From the NCBI GenBank assembly GCA_015233135.1, contig JADFYH010000013.1, positions 1 through 64,000 of the forward strand: a stretch of DNA of 64,000 bases, written 5' to 3'. Positions 25,661 through 34,442 of this stretch are shown here, piece after piece. Position numbers and translations under genes: made by a program. This DNA is from Deltaproteobacteria bacterium. GTDB taxonomy: Bacteria > UBA10199 > JADFYH01. The notes under the pieces were generated by a model. That model was not told the DNA's origin, made no database searches, and saw only the letters and a program-made list of their open reading frames with translations. The stretch's first letter is position 1. The number at the start of each line of letters is the position of its first letter.

Positions 25661-25737
25661 CTCTTGCACAATTGGTGACAGCTTTGAAGTAGATAAACAA
25701 TTGAATTTGAATTTCAGGAAGTATAGGTCGGTTCTAG
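25661..25737. repeat. Direct repeat, left copy (pairs with 27222-27299)
   Basis: The core GCTTTGAAGTAGATAAAC, then ATTGAATTTGAATTTCAG (25681-25717), recurs at 27242-27278 with one base changed between the two blocks. Weaker similarity extends over ~75 bases, up to a degenerate copy of the bioA start region (TTCTAGCAAACT against TTCTATGAAACT). The two copies bracket the hsdM-rhuM insert. Confidence 0.85.
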
Positions 25738-25787
25738 CAAACTGGGGTTTCAATGCAGATTACTTGATCGTATGCCATGCGCCATGG

Positions 25788-26018
25788 AATGAGTATCAAG
25801 ATATAAAAGGCTTTTGTAAATCAGCCAGCATCGAAGAAGTCGCTAAGCTCGATTACGTCTTAACCCCTGGGCGTTATGTGGGTTTAGAAGATGTGGAGGA
25901 TGATTTTGATTTTGCCGAACGCTTTAGCCAATTGAAGGCCGAGCTTGAAGATCAAATGAAAGAAGAAACAATATTGAATAAAAGGATTCTAGAAAATCTG
26001 GAGCGAATTCAATCGTAG
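25788..26018 (+). pseudogene. 3' remnant of a type I restriction methylase gene (hsdM)
   Basis: The reading frame ends with residues typical of the HsdM C-terminus: [17 protein letters not shown], then [17 protein letters not shown], and a coiled tail ending LENLERIQS. The catalytic N6-adenine methylase domain is absent, so only the last ~75 codons remain. Upstream, the frame runs without similarity through the direct repeat. hsdR and hsdS are not present in the window. It is followed 11 bases later by rhuM, a gene often found inside type I restriction loci. Confidence 0.75.
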
Positions 26019-26029
26019 AAAAAAACTTT

Positions 26030-27076
26030 ATGACCCAATCCCTTTCAAAAACAGATGCTCAAGGTCAACTTCTCTTCTATCAAACTGAGGATGGGCAAAC
26101 AAAACTTGAGGTGAAGTTAGCCGAGGAAACGGTGTGGCTTACTCAAATAGGCATGGCGGAATTGTTTCAAACCACGAAGCAAAACATCAGTCTACATCTT
26201 AAAAATATATTTGAAGACAACGAGTTGGATGAGTTTCGAGTTGTCAAGGATCACTTGACAACTGCCGCGGACGGAAAAAATTACCAGACGAAATTCTATA
26301 ATCTTGAAGCCATTATCTCCGTAGGCTACCGGGTTCGTTCTTCGAGAGGCACTCAATTTCGCCGCTGGGCGACTGAGCGTTTGAACGAATACGTCGTCAA
26401 GGGTTTCACTATGGATGATGACAGATTGAAGCAGGTCTCCAATATCGGATCGGATTATTTTGACGAGATGCTGGCGCGGATTCGCGATATTCGTTCCAGC
26501 GAGAAGCGCTTTTACCAAAAAATTAGGGATATCTACAAACTGGCTGCGGATTATGATCCCAAGGCTGAAGAAACACTGGAATTCTTCCAGATTGTCCAGA
26601 ATAAGCTGCATTTCGCGATATCGGGAAAAACCGCGGCAGAGCTGATTTCTGAAAGGGCCAACGCTTCCAAAGCGAACATGGGATTGACCTCTTGGCAAGG
26701 CGCTAAAATTCGCAAGATCGATGTCACTATCGCTAAAAATTATCTGAGCGAGGAAGAAGTATCCCAACTCAATCGTATTGTGACTATGTATCTAGATTAT
26801 GCCGAGGACCAAGCCCGTCGCCATAAACAAATTTTCATGAAAGACTGGCGCGAAAAGTTGGACGCCTTTCTCAAATTTAATGAACGCGATATTCTGAATA
26901 ACTCTGGAAAAGTTGCCAAGGCTGTTGCCGATCAACTGGCACTGCATCAATACGAAATTTATCATCAAAATCGCTTGCTTCAAGAATCGAAACAAGAGGC
27001 CTTTGAAGACGACAAAGACTTGAAGGCTATTGAAACTAAGGTGGGTAAGAGCAGAAAACCTATTACTAAAAAGTGA
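26030..27076 (+). CDS. rhuM: RhuM-family protein (virulence RhuM)
   Basis: The 348-residue product matches the RhuM family: TVWLTQIGMAELFQTTKQNIS and HLKNIFEDNEL near the N-terminus (a helix-turn-helix-like region), YNLEAIISVGYRVRSSRGTQF and RRWATERLNEYVVKGF in the middle, then a helical C-terminal half with MYLDYAEDQARR. The family is named from a Salmonella island gene, is often embedded in type I restriction-modification loci, and its biochemical role is unknown. Here it is intact beside an hsdM tail, inside a segment bracketed by direct repeats. Confidence 0.85.
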   Translation: MTQSLSKTDAQGQLLFYQTEDGQTKLEVKLAEETVWLTQIGMAELFQTTKQNISLHLKNIFEDNELDEFRVVKDHLTTAADGKNYQTKFYNLEAIISVGYRVRSSRGTQFRRWATERLNEYVVKGFTMDDDRLKQVSNIGSDYFDEMLARIRDIRSSEKRFYQKIRDIYKLAADYDPKAEETLEFFQIVQNKLHFAISGKTAAELISERANASKANMGLTSWQGAKIRKIDVTIAKNYLSEEEVSQLNRIVTMYLDYAEDQARRHKQIFMKDWREKLDAFLKFNERDILNNSGKVAKAVADQLALHQYEIYHQNRLLQESKQEAFEDDKDLKAIETKVGKSRKPITKK

Positions 27077-27182
27077 TCCGTGTAAATTGCTTAAGAAGGT
27101 GGTTTGAATACTCCACGTCATTTTCAACACGGGCCTGTTGTTCAAACTCCCCGTGAAGCTTTACAATTATCTCCTTTTCCAT
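27066..27182 (-). pseudogene. Possible 5' remnant of a dinD-like gene
   Basis: A 38-codon frame starts at an ATG preceded by GAGGAAA and begins MEKEIIVKLHGEFEQQA, which resembles the start of DNA-damage-inducible protein D (a DinD-type start reads roughly as a hydrophobic strand, LH, then FE). It stops after ~20 further codons without the conserved downstream part. It overlaps the rhuM 3' end by 11 bases on the opposite strand. The similarity is short, so this is a suggestion. Confidence 0.3.
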
Positions 27183-27221
27183 ATTTTCCTCATTTGTTTC
27201 GTTGCTAAATAATAGTCTCAG

Positions 27222-27299
27222 TTCTTACACAATTGCAGGTTGCTTTGAAGTAGATAAACGATTGAATTTGAATTTCAGTAAAGTATAAGGGCAGTTCTA
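27222..27299. repeat. Direct repeat, right copy (pairs with 25661-25737)
   Basis: This copy ends at the bioA start codon, so it is the native upstream region of bioA, and the left copy upstream of the phosphatase gene is probably the duplicate. The two copies lie ~1.56 kb apart and could recombine to delete the insert. I looked for a BirA-type operator here and did not find a convincing one. Confidence 0.85.
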
Positions 27300-28630
27300 T
27301 GAAACTCCAAGATAACGAAATCCGCGACGTTATCAAATGCCAAAACCTGAAAAATCTCGATCACGAATGCCTCTGGCATCCCTTTACACAAATGAAGGAA
27401 TACGAGGCCGAAGATCCTCTCATTATTGAAAGCGGTGAAGGAAACTGGCTCATCGATATTGAAGGTAAAAAATATCTGGATGGGGTTTCGTCTCTGTGGG
27501 TGACGGTGCATGGGCATCGTAAGAAGGAATTGGATGAGGCCTTAAAAAAACAGATTGATAAAATTGCGCACTCTACTTTGCTGGGGCTTTCCAATACCCC
27601 TGCACTCTTGCTGGCCGAGGCCTTGTTGAAAATTGTTCCGCAGAATTTAAAGAAGGTGTTTTATTCCGATTCGGGTTCTACGGCCGTGGAGATTGCCCTG
27701 AAGATTGCCTATCAATATTTTCAGAATAAGCCCGAGACCCAAAAGAAAACGCAATTTGTCACGCTTGAAAACGCCTATCATGGGGACACGATTGGTTCGG
27801 TGAGTGTGGGAGGGATTGATCTCTTTCATTCGGTCTACAAACAACTCTTGTTTCAGTCCTATAAAATAAAGAATTTTGATCTGGTCTGGGCCGAAAATCT
27901 CTTGAAAGAAAAGGCCCAGGAGATTGCAGCGGTGTTTATAGAACCTCTCATCCAAGGGGCGGCAGGCATGCTTTTGCAGCCCCCAGGATTTCTTGAAAAA
28001 CTGCGGAAGCTCACTCAAAAATATGGGGTTTTACTGATCGTGGATGAAGTGGCTACCGGTTTTGGTCGCACGGGAAAGATGTTTGCCTGCGAACATCAGC
28101 AAGTCCAACCCGATTTGATGTGTGTCGCCAAAGGGCTTACCGGTGGCTATTTGCCGCTGGCAGCCACGCTAGCGACTCCGGAAATTTATGAGGGGTTTTA
28201 TACCGATTATGTGCAACTCAAGACTTTTTTCCATGGCCATACCTATACCGGTAATCCTCTGGCCTGTGCCGTGGCCTTGGCCAATCTGGAAATTTTTAAA
28301 AAAGAAAAAACCATCGAGGCCCTTCAGCCAAAAATCAAATTGTTTCAAGAGCTGCTTGCGGATTTTCCGAACCATCCCCATATCAAAGAAGTGCGTCAAA
28401 TGGGCCTCATGATAGGAGTAGAGTTGATCAAAGATAAAAAAAATAATCAAGAATATGAACTCGCCGAACGCATCGGGAACCGCGTCATTTTACAGGCCCG
28501 AAAAAAAGGAGTGGTGATACGACCCTTGGGTTCCGTCATCGTCTTGATGCCGCCCTTGTCGATTACGGAAGAAGAAATCCATTTGTTGGTGAAGGTTTTA
28601 AAAGAATCCATCGACGAGGTCTGCGGATGA
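27299..28630 (+). CDS. bioA: Adenosylmethionine-8-amino-7-oxononanoate aminotransferase
   Basis: BioA makes 7,8-diaminopelargonic acid in biotin synthesis, using PLP. The 443-residue class III aminotransferase has WHPFTQMKEY near the N-terminus, DGVSSLWVTVHGH, SDSGSTAVEIALKIAYQYF, the YHGDTIGS loop, DEVATGFGRTG with the PLP-nitrogen aspartate, and the Schiff-base lysine in CVAKGLTGGYLPLAATL. The WHPFTQ start and the linkage to bioD (4-base ATGA overlap) fix the identity. bioB and bioF are not in the window. Confidence 0.94.
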   Translation: MKLQDNEIRDVIKCQNLKNLDHECLWHPFTQMKEYEAEDPLIIESGEGNWLIDIEGKKYLDGVSSLWVTVHGHRKKELDEALKKQIDKIAHSTLLGLSNTPALLLAEALLKIVPQNLKKVFYSDSGSTAVEIALKIAYQYFQNKPETQKKTQFVTLENAYHGDTIGSVSVGGIDLFHSVYKQLLFQSYKIKNFDLVWAENLLKEKAQEIAAVFIEPLIQGAAGMLLQPPGFLEKLRKLTQKYGVLLIVDEVATGFGRTGKMFACEHQQVQPDLMCVAKGLTGGYLPLAATLATPEIYEGFYTDYVQLKTFFHGHTYTGNPLACAVALANLEIFKKEKTIEALQPKIKLFQELLADFPNHPHIKEVRQMGLMIGVELIKDKKNNQEYELAERIGNRVILQARKKGVVIRPLGSVIVLMPPLSITEEEIHLLVKVLKESIDEVCG

Positions 28631-29325
28631 AATCTCTTTTTATTACGGCCACCGATACGAACGTAGGCAAGACCCTGGTGGGGGCAGCGATTGCGGCTTT
28701 CCTCCGGTCAAAAAAAATAAATGTGGGCGTTTTTAAGCCTTGTGAATCGGGTTGTTCCAAAAATGAACGGGGCGAATTGATCCCTGCCGATGCCCTGTTT
28801 CTCAAACAAATGTCCGCCTCGTCCGATTCCCTTGAAGAGATTAATCCCTATCGCTTTGCAGCGCCTTTAGCACCTGGTCTGGCGGCTCAGTTGGAGAACA
28901 AGGAAATCGATTTAGAAAAAATTAAGAGACAATTTTTAGAAATAGAAGCGCGCCATGAAATCACCTTGGTGGAAGGGGCGGGCGGCTTGATGGTGCCGTT
29001 GGGTAAAGCACAAAATAATGTCCACCTGATTCAAAAGTTAGAAATCCCGGTATTGTTGATTGTTCGCAATGGACTGGGAACCCTGAATCACACGCTTTTA
29101 AGCCTGGCGCACTTGGAAAGAGAAAAGGTGGAGGTGTTGGGGCTGATCTTGAATCAAACTCAGGCGGAAGTGGATACTTCCGCTGTGTATAATCTAGAAA
29201 CCTTAAGAGAATGGACCTCAGTTCCCGTACTGGGCGTTTTTCCTTTTATCCAAAAACCTTTTCGAGTTTCTGTGCTTGCGGAGGAGGCAAAAAAAATTCT
29301 TTTAGAACATTCCTTCTGGAGTTAA
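28627..29325 (+). CDS. bioD: Dethiobiotin synthetase
   Basis: The 232-residue ATPase closes the ureido ring of dethiobiotin. It has the P-loop TATDTNVGKTLVGAA, FKPCESGC, PYRFAAPLAPGLAA, VEGAGGLMVPL and the purine-binding region around LILNQT. Its start overlaps the bioA stop (ATGA), so translation is coupled. Its stop overlaps the amrS stop by 4 bases tail to tail. Confidence 0.94.
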   Translation: MKSLFITATDTNVGKTLVGAAIAAFLRSKKINVGVFKPCESGCSKNERGELIPADALFLKQMSASSDSLEEINPYRFAAPLAPGLAAQLENKEIDLEKIKRQFLEIEARHEITLVEGAGGLMVPLGKAQNNVHLIQKLEIPVLLIVRNGLGTLNHTLLSLAHLEREKVEVLGLILNQTQAEVDTSAVYNLETLREWTSVPVLGVFPFIQKPFRVSVLAEEAKKILLEHSFWS

Positions 29326-30428
29326 CCCGCCTCGTATAGCAACACCCTTTTCCTTCGCGCTCCCCAATTTTCCGGGGCGCGATCAAAAAAACCTGCGCAC
29401 CTTGTTCCGCAGTTCTGGCATTTTCCCTGGGGGTCCAGATTCCAGGAAGTGAGCTGGTACCCATTTCTCCCGATGAGTTTTGTGTGACATTGCGAACAAT
29501 AGGTCGATTGGCCCTCTTCGTCTTGTACATTTCCTGTATAGACATAAAAGAGGCCATTTTTTTGGGCAATTTCTCTTGCCTTGCTTAGGCTTGTTTGAGG
29601 CGTATGTATTTTATCCCTCATTTTATAATCGGGATGAAAGGCCGAAACATGTAAGGGAACTTCCGGGCCCAGATTTTCATAAAACCACTGGGTCATTTCT
29701 TCCAATTCTTCCTCCGAATCATTTTCTCCGGGAATAAGCAAAGTCGTAACTTCCAACCAGACGCCGGTCTCTTTTTTTAAGTAAACGAGGGTATCCAACA
29801 CAGGCTGCAGATCTCCCTTGGTCAGCTCCCTGTAAAAACGAGAGGTGAAACCCTTCAAATCCACGTTGGCGGCATCAATATATTGATAGAACTCTTTTCG
29901 GGGCTCCGCACACATATATCCTGCGGTCACTGCAACCGATTTAATTCCCTGTTCCCGACAGGCCTGCGCGACATCCATGGCATATTCCATAAACACCACC
30001 GGATCATTGTAAGTAAAGGCCACGGAACGACAACCCAGCTCCTTGGCACTTTGGGCAATTTTCTCCGGCGAGGCCTCATCCTGCAGGGTATCCATCTCGC
30101 GCGATTTGCTGATGTCCCAATTCTGGCAGAACTGGCAGGAAAGATTACAGCCCGCGGTTCCAAAGGAAAGGATGGAACTTCCAGGGTAGAAATGATTGAG
30201 TGGCTTTTTCTCAATAGGATCCACGCAGAAACCGCTGGATCGACCATAGGTTTTTGAAACAATCTGCTGTCCTTCGCAGGCTCGCACAAAACACAGGCCC
30301 CGTTGGCCCTCTTGCAGTTTGCAGGCCCGGGGGCAAACGTCGCATTGCACACGCCCATCCTCCAGGAGATGCCAATATTTTGTGGGCCATGAAGAAGTGT
30401 CCCTTGATTTTGTCTGAAGAGTTGCCAT
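29322..30428 (-). CDS. amrS: AmmeMemoRadiSam system radical SAM enzyme
   Basis: The 368-residue protein has the radical SAM cluster motif CNLSCQFC, preceded by GSSILSFGTAG. An N-terminal cysteine cluster (CDVCPRACKL and GLCFVRA) is typical of the group related to pyruvate formate-lyase activators, and a C-terminal CSQCHTKLIGR ... CQNCG pair is an extra zinc-ribbon-like feature. AmrS is one of three proteins that co-occur across archaea and bacteria with unknown function. I chose the ATG at 30428 because the longer frame would overlap the divergent amrB start, and its extension is a hydrophobic stretch without family similarity. Confidence 0.92.
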   Translation of the reverse strand: MATLQTKSRDTSSWPTKYWHLLEDGRVQCDVCPRACKLQEGQRGLCFVRACEGQQIVSKTYGRSSGFCVDPIEKKPLNHFYPGSSILSFGTAGCNLSCQFCQNWDISKSREMDTLQDEASPEKIAQSAKELGCRSVAFTYNDPVVFMEYAMDVAQACREQGIKSVAVTAGYMCAEPRKEFYQYIDAANVDLKGFTSRFYRELTKGDLQPVLDTLVYLKKETGVWLEVTTLLIPGENDSEEELEEMTQWFYENLGPEVPLHVSAFHPDYKMRDKIHTPQTSLSKAREIAQKNGLFYVYTGNVQDEEGQSTYCSQCHTKLIGRNGYQLTSWNLDPQGKCQNCGTRCAGFFDRAPENWGARRKRVLLYEAG

Positions 30429-30473
30429 GTTTGGCAAGATAAGAAGCAAAAGACAAAAAACAAGGGAGATTTT

Positions 30474-31292
30474 ATGATTAAAATTCAAAAAGCCTCGGTC
30501 GCGGGTTCTTTTTACCCTGCCCAAAGTGAAGAATTAAGGGAGGAGTTGGGTCATTATTTTCAAGTGGCCCCTGACAGCACAGCAAGGCCCAAGGCCATGA
30601 TTGTTCCTCATGCAGGCACCCTTTATTCGGGCCCCATTGCTGCTTCGGCCTATAAAACCTTGTTTTCCCTCTCTCATACCATTCAACAGGTAGTGCTTTT
30701 AGGGCCGGCACACCGTTTGGGATTTGAAGGCCTGGCCATCCCCAGTGCCGATTATTTCGAAACTCCTTTGGGGCGTATTGGTATCGATCAGGAAAAGCTG
30801 AAACTGATTCAAAATCTTCCGCAAGTAGTTCGCTTGGACGAGGCCCATCAGGGAGAACACAGCCTGGAAGTGCAGCTTCCCTTTTTACAAATGGCCTTGG
30901 GAGATTTCAAGCTGACGCCGCTGGTGGTGGGTTGGAGCAGCCCCGAAGCCGTGGCGGAGGTTTTGGAAAAATTATGGGGGGGAGAGGAAACTTTAATTGT
31001 AGTGAGCTCCGACTTGAGTCATTATCTGGATTACGCAAGCGCTCAAAAAATAGATCGTGCCACGGCGGATAAAATTGAAAAACTGGATTGGAGACGACTA
31101 CAAGACGATCAGGCCTGCGGATTTTTCCCACTTCGAGGGCTATTACTGGAGGCTCAAAAAAAACATCTCCAGGTAAAAACCCTGGCCCTGAGAAATTCGG
31201 GCGATACCGCGGGGGATAAAAATCGGGTGGTAGGATATGGAGCCTTCTATTTCTATGAAAACGAAAATACTTACTCTTGCAACAATTCTTAG
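30474..31292 (+). CDS. amrB: AmmeMemoRadiSam system protein B (Memo family)
   Basis: The 272-residue protein belongs to the Memo/AmrB family, related to extradiol dioxygenases: SVAGSFYPAQSEEL at the start, IVPHAGTLYSGPIAASAYKTL, LGPAHRLGFEGLAIP, EHSLEVQLPFL and VVSSDLSHYLDY carry the conserved histidines, Asp and Cys positions of the putative metal site. It is divergent from amrS across 45 bases that must hold both promoters. Its 3' end overlaps the first codons of a decayed secreted-protein gene. Confidence 0.92.
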   Translation: MIKIQKASVAGSFYPAQSEELREELGHYFQVAPDSTARPKAMIVPHAGTLYSGPIAASAYKTLFSLSHTIQQVVLLGPAHRLGFEGLAIPSADYFETPLGRIGIDQEKLKLIQNLPQVVRLDEAHQGEHSLEVQLPFLQMALGDFKLTPLVVGWSSPEAVAEVLEKLWGGEETLIVVSSDLSHYLDYASAQKIDRATADKIEKLDWRRLQDDQACGFFPLRGLLLEAQKKHLQVKTLALRNSGDTAGDKNRVVGYGAFYFYENENTYSCNNS

Positions 31293-31550
31293 CTTAACCC
31301 TTTTGAATACAGGCTATTCAAAAGAAAACGTCGCCACTTAAACTGCCCCTTCAAGTTCGATCAATTTGCCCAGGGCAAAATCTCCCACAGGGGCCAAGAT
31401 ATTCATTGTAGAACCCGCCAATGGCGCTACAGTCAGCAATCCCGTCGTCGTGAAATTTGGAATTCAAGGAATGGAACTGGCCCCCGCATTATCTTCTGGT
31501 CGATGTCCTTAACTACTCTGATGAAATAATGACGCATGTCTAAGTTTTCT
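31255..31550 (+). pseudogene. Decayed periplasmic protein gene (DUF4399-like)
   Basis: A frame starting at the ATG at 31255, inside the amrB end, encodes a clear signal peptide (MKTKILTLATILSLTLL, then NTGYSKENVAT) and stops. In a shifted frame the next bases encode TGAKIFIVEPANGATVSNP, then VVVKFGIQGMELAPA. In a third frame HYLLVDVLNYSDEIM follows. Read together these follow the order of DUF4399 proteins: a signal peptide, a PANGA-type strand, FGxxGM, and a histidine-rich strand with D and NYSDEI. At least two frameshifts and an internal deletion separate the parts. The family call rests on recall of this pattern. Confidence 0.55.
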
Positions 31551-33747
31551 TCTGAGCACTTCTGATTAAATGAAAATATTCAATTTCCTCGTGAAAATCA
31601 AATTTTGAATATCTTAGATGATCTCCCATATTATTTATAAACGTTTTATCTGTTCCTCGAGTGTTTACAAGATGCTTCGTTATATCAAAGCGTTGTTCTT
31701 GTTGAAGTTGGGAAAAAAAATGCATAAACGGTGCTTCCTTCTCTTTTTGAAAAGGAGTCTCAAAGAGTTCGCCAAAAAGATCAAATCCTTTAGGATCTCT
31801 CAGCTGAGAGAGGGCCCAAGCCAGACATCTTTTTATCATGGGATCGTCCCTAAGCGCTGAAGAACTGAGCTGAGCTACCTCCTTTTTGAAACGGAAGTCT
31901 TTTACTTGTCCGATGATATATAAAACAGATCCGAGCAAATCGGGTGTTTGTTCTTTTAAAGTTTTTTGAACAAAATTTAAATACAGTGAGTACGTGCTTC
32001 TGAAGCGTGCCAAGCCCATGTAGGCATTGGCTTTCACTCGGTTATTAGAGGAAGAGAGATGCTTTTTAAAATAAGGGATAAGGGACTTGTCGTTATAAAG
32101 ACTAAGAGTTTCAAGTGTGTTGGCGATGAGGCGCTCATCCGAATCTTCCAACCCATTTAATAAAAAGGGGATGGCTTTTTTTCCATACATATTGACCAAG
32201 AGTGCCGTAGCGTTGAGGCGTACACGGAGGGATTTTACTTTCTCTTGGGCTAATATTACGTTGATCATGAATTGAACGGCCCCATACTGTTGGGAGACAC
32301 TCAATGCATCTAGAACAGCAATTTGAATCTCTTCTTTGTCTGAGCGAAATTCTTTCATTATATTTTCCAGAGAATCTTCATGCTGGGAATAACCAAGTCC
32401 TAAGATAATTGTTTTTCGAAGTAATTTTTTGGGATTTCCTTCCAACAAGTTTTTCATTTTTTTGAGATAACTTTTTGGGCGTAAAAAAGATAAAGCCTGA
32501 ACCGCAATAATGGCCGCTGTTTTATGTCCTGCTTCCACGAATTGATACATGGTTTGGATAAATCTTCGTCTAAATCGCAGGACAGCAAGAAAAACAAGAA
32601 TCAGACACGCGAGAATAATTCCTAAAATGAATTTTCTTTGATGCAAAGGAGCCAACTGTTGTGCGTAAGGAAGGATGAAAAAGAAAGGAATTCCCGCAAC
32701 GGTATAGTAAAAAAAACTTTGTAAAGAACGAAGCTTGTTTCTGAAATGACCTACAAAAGAAAAAAGAATCATTTGGTTGGAAGGGAGGTAAAGGCAATTT
32801 TCAGTTACCCGTTTGGTGATCTCAAGGAAAATAAAGGCATAAAACGACTGCGTGACTAAGGCAAGTACGCTCACCATTAAAAAGCTAAAAATTTGAATGT
32901 GAAAGAGTTGAATAGGTGAAACACGTTTTCTTTGGATTAAACGCCCTGTGGTTAAACTGGCAAGAATGACAAGGGCACTTGCAACAAAGATATAATCCAT
33001 CGTCATATTTTTAATGGCTTCAAAAGAATGCAACTCCTGTTTTAAAACCAACTTTACCAAATATTCTTCCGAAATTTTAAGCGCGCCAAACCCAAGTGAA
33101 ACCACTAGGAATACAACTTTTAAATGCTTGAAAATATCCGTTTTTAAAATGGGTGCCTCATCCATTTTTTTTGAAAATTTAATTTCAATATTTTTGGTCG
33201 GATAAAATTGAAGCGCTGTAAAAAAAAGTAGGCTCAGGCAAATACAAATTTCCGTGAGAATCATCTGGTCCGGTGTCAGGGATAATTTGGATAGCTTCAA
33301 AAAAATGATAACCAACAAGGCTCCAATTTCAAAAGAGCTGGCAAGGTAGGAAAAATAGGGCTGGGATCTTGCGGGATCCAAGTGATTCATCACCAGTTCG
33401 GTGCCTATCCACCGAAAAAATGCGATCCCATAACAGGCAAGAAAAAACCAAATAAGGGCTTTCAAAAAAGGAGAGTGAAAAACGAGGATAAGTAAAAGAA
33501 GTGCTAACGAGTAAATAAAAATGGAAAAAATGGAAAAAGTGGCAAATTTCATTTTTTTTAATCGAAAATGCGCCAAAAAAAATGAAAGAGAAATCCCCGA
33601 GAAAATACTGATGTGAAAAGTATAAATAGGTTCCGTAACACTGAGGAGAAAGGCTTGTGAACCAATGAGGTTGAGGGTAAACGCCGCCCCAGCAATTATA
33701 CCAAATAGAATAATAGCGAGCCGATTGTTGATAGGCATAAGTTCCAA
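31540..33747 (-). CDS. Multi-pass membrane protein fused to HEAT-repeat domain (ADP/ATP-carrier-like)
   Basis: The 735-residue protein has about 11-12 hydrophobic segments in residues 1-~400 and then a soluble helical-repeat region (~415-700) with HEAT-like units, for example IQIAVLDALSVSQQYGA, LIANTLETLSLYNDKSLI and RVKANAYMGLARFRS. The layout resembles bacterial ADP/ATP-carrier or MFS-like proteins with a C-terminal HEAT domain. Substrate unknown. The second methionine, MPINNRL, would be an equally good start. It lies between amrB and amrA on the opposite strand. Its last codons overlap the decayed gene by about 11 bases. Confidence 0.75.
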   Translation of the reverse strand: MELMPINNRLAIILFGIIAGAAFTLNLIGSQAFLLSVTEPIYTFHISIFSGISLSFFLAHFRLKKMKFATFSIFSIFIYSLALLLLILVFHSPFLKALIWFFLACYGIAFFRWIGTELVMNHLDPARSQPYFSYLASSFEIGALLVIIFLKLSKLSLTPDQMILTEICICLSLLFFTALQFYPTKNIEIKFSKKMDEAPILKTDIFKHLKVVFLVVSLGFGALKISEEYLVKLVLKQELHSFEAIKNMTMDYIFVASALVILASLTTGRLIQRKRVSPIQLFHIQIFSFLMVSVLALVTQSFYAFIFLEITKRVTENCLYLPSNQMILFSFVGHFRNKLRSLQSFFYYTVAGIPFFFILPYAQQLAPLHQRKFILGIILACLILVFLAVLRFRRRFIQTMYQFVEAGHKTAAIIAVQALSFLRPKSYLKKMKNLLEGNPKKLLRKTIILGLGYSQHEDSLENIMKEFRSDKEEIQIAVLDALSVSQQYGAVQFMINVILAQEKVKSLRVRLNATALLVNMYGKKAIPFLLNGLEDSDERLIANTLETLSLYNDKSLIPYFKKHLSSSNNRVKANAYMGLARFRSTYSLYLNFVQKTLKEQTPDLLGSVLYIIGQVKDFRFKKEVAQLSSSALRDDPMIKRCLAWALSQLRDPKGFDLFGELFETPFQKEKEAPFMHFFSQLQQEQRFDITKHLVNTRGTDKTFINNMGDHLRYSKFDFHEEIEYFHLIRSAQKKT

Positions 33748-33883
33748 AAGTCTATCATAATTCGTATGACAAAAAGGTATGTTTTTTTATGACAGGCGAA
33801 ATTGGATTATTTACTTTTTATTTTTTTCCTGTTTTATCCATCCCTGCGGAGCTGGTTAACCCCTTTTCAGTCTTGAAGGATTT

Positions 33884-34426
33884 ATGAATAAAAATACTCT
33901 TTTGGACATTGCCAAAAAATCCATTGCTCATGGCCTCGAACACGGAAACCCGCTGGCTGTGAAGCTCCAAGATTTTCCCCAGGAACTCCAGGAAATCCGC
34001 GCCACCTTTGTCACCCTGCATCTTCAGCAACAGTTGCGAGGCTGCATCGGCATGCTCGAGGCCCTTCGTCCTCTGGTGGTGGATGTGGCCGAAAATGCCT
34101 ATGCCGCCGCCTTTCAAGATTCGCGCTTTGAACCCGTCAGCCCTCAAGAATTTCCTTTGCTTGAAATTTCCATTTCCATTTTGTCTGTCCCCATCCGCAT
34201 GCACTTTGAATCAGAAGAAGCCTTGCTCCAACAAATTCGGGTAGGAGTAGACGGACTTATTTTAAGCGAAGGAAGAAGACGAGGAACTTTTTTGCCTTCG
34301 GTTTGGGAGCAGATTTCAAACGCGAAAGAATTTTTAACCCAGCTCAAATTCAAGGCAGGCCTACCTCAAAATTATTGGTCGAGCAGTCTGACGGTGCATC
34401 GCTATACGGTGGAGGAGATTAGGTAA
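33884..34426 (+). CDS. amrA: AmmeMemoRadiSam system protein A (AMMECR1 domain)
   Basis: The 180-residue protein is an AMMECR1-domain protein: IRATFVTLHLQQQLRGCIGML carries the conserved LRGCIG motif, then NAYAAAFQDSRFEPVS, LLEISISILSVP, GVDGLILSEGRRRGTFLPSVWE and a C-terminal KAGLPQNYW. With amrS and amrB it completes the three-part system in one 5-kb region. AMMECR1 is linked to human disease but its molecular role is undefined. It is transcribed alone, with a 136-base upstream gap. Confidence 0.93.
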   Translation: MNKNTLLDIAKKSIAHGLEHGNPLAVKLQDFPQELQEIRATFVTLHLQQQLRGCIGMLEALRPLVVDVAENAYAAAFQDSRFEPVSPQEFPLLEISISILSVPIRMHFESEEALLQQIRVGVDGLILSEGRRRGTFLPSVWEQISNAKEFLTQLKFKAGLPQNYWSSSLTVHRYTVEEIR

Positions 34427-34442
34427 CGGGTCAGTATTTAAA

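Noticed and set aside
27240-27298. BirA operator upstream of bioA
   Set aside because: I looked for the TTGTAAACC-N14/15-GGTTTACAA type dyad and saw no convincing match; the repeat here is a direct repeat, not a dyad.
30429-30524. Signal-peptide-like extension of AmrS (long hydrophobic start)
   Set aside because: It would overlap the divergent amrB start, and AmrS homologues are cytoplasmic; the hydrophobic stretch is explained by non-coding sequence.
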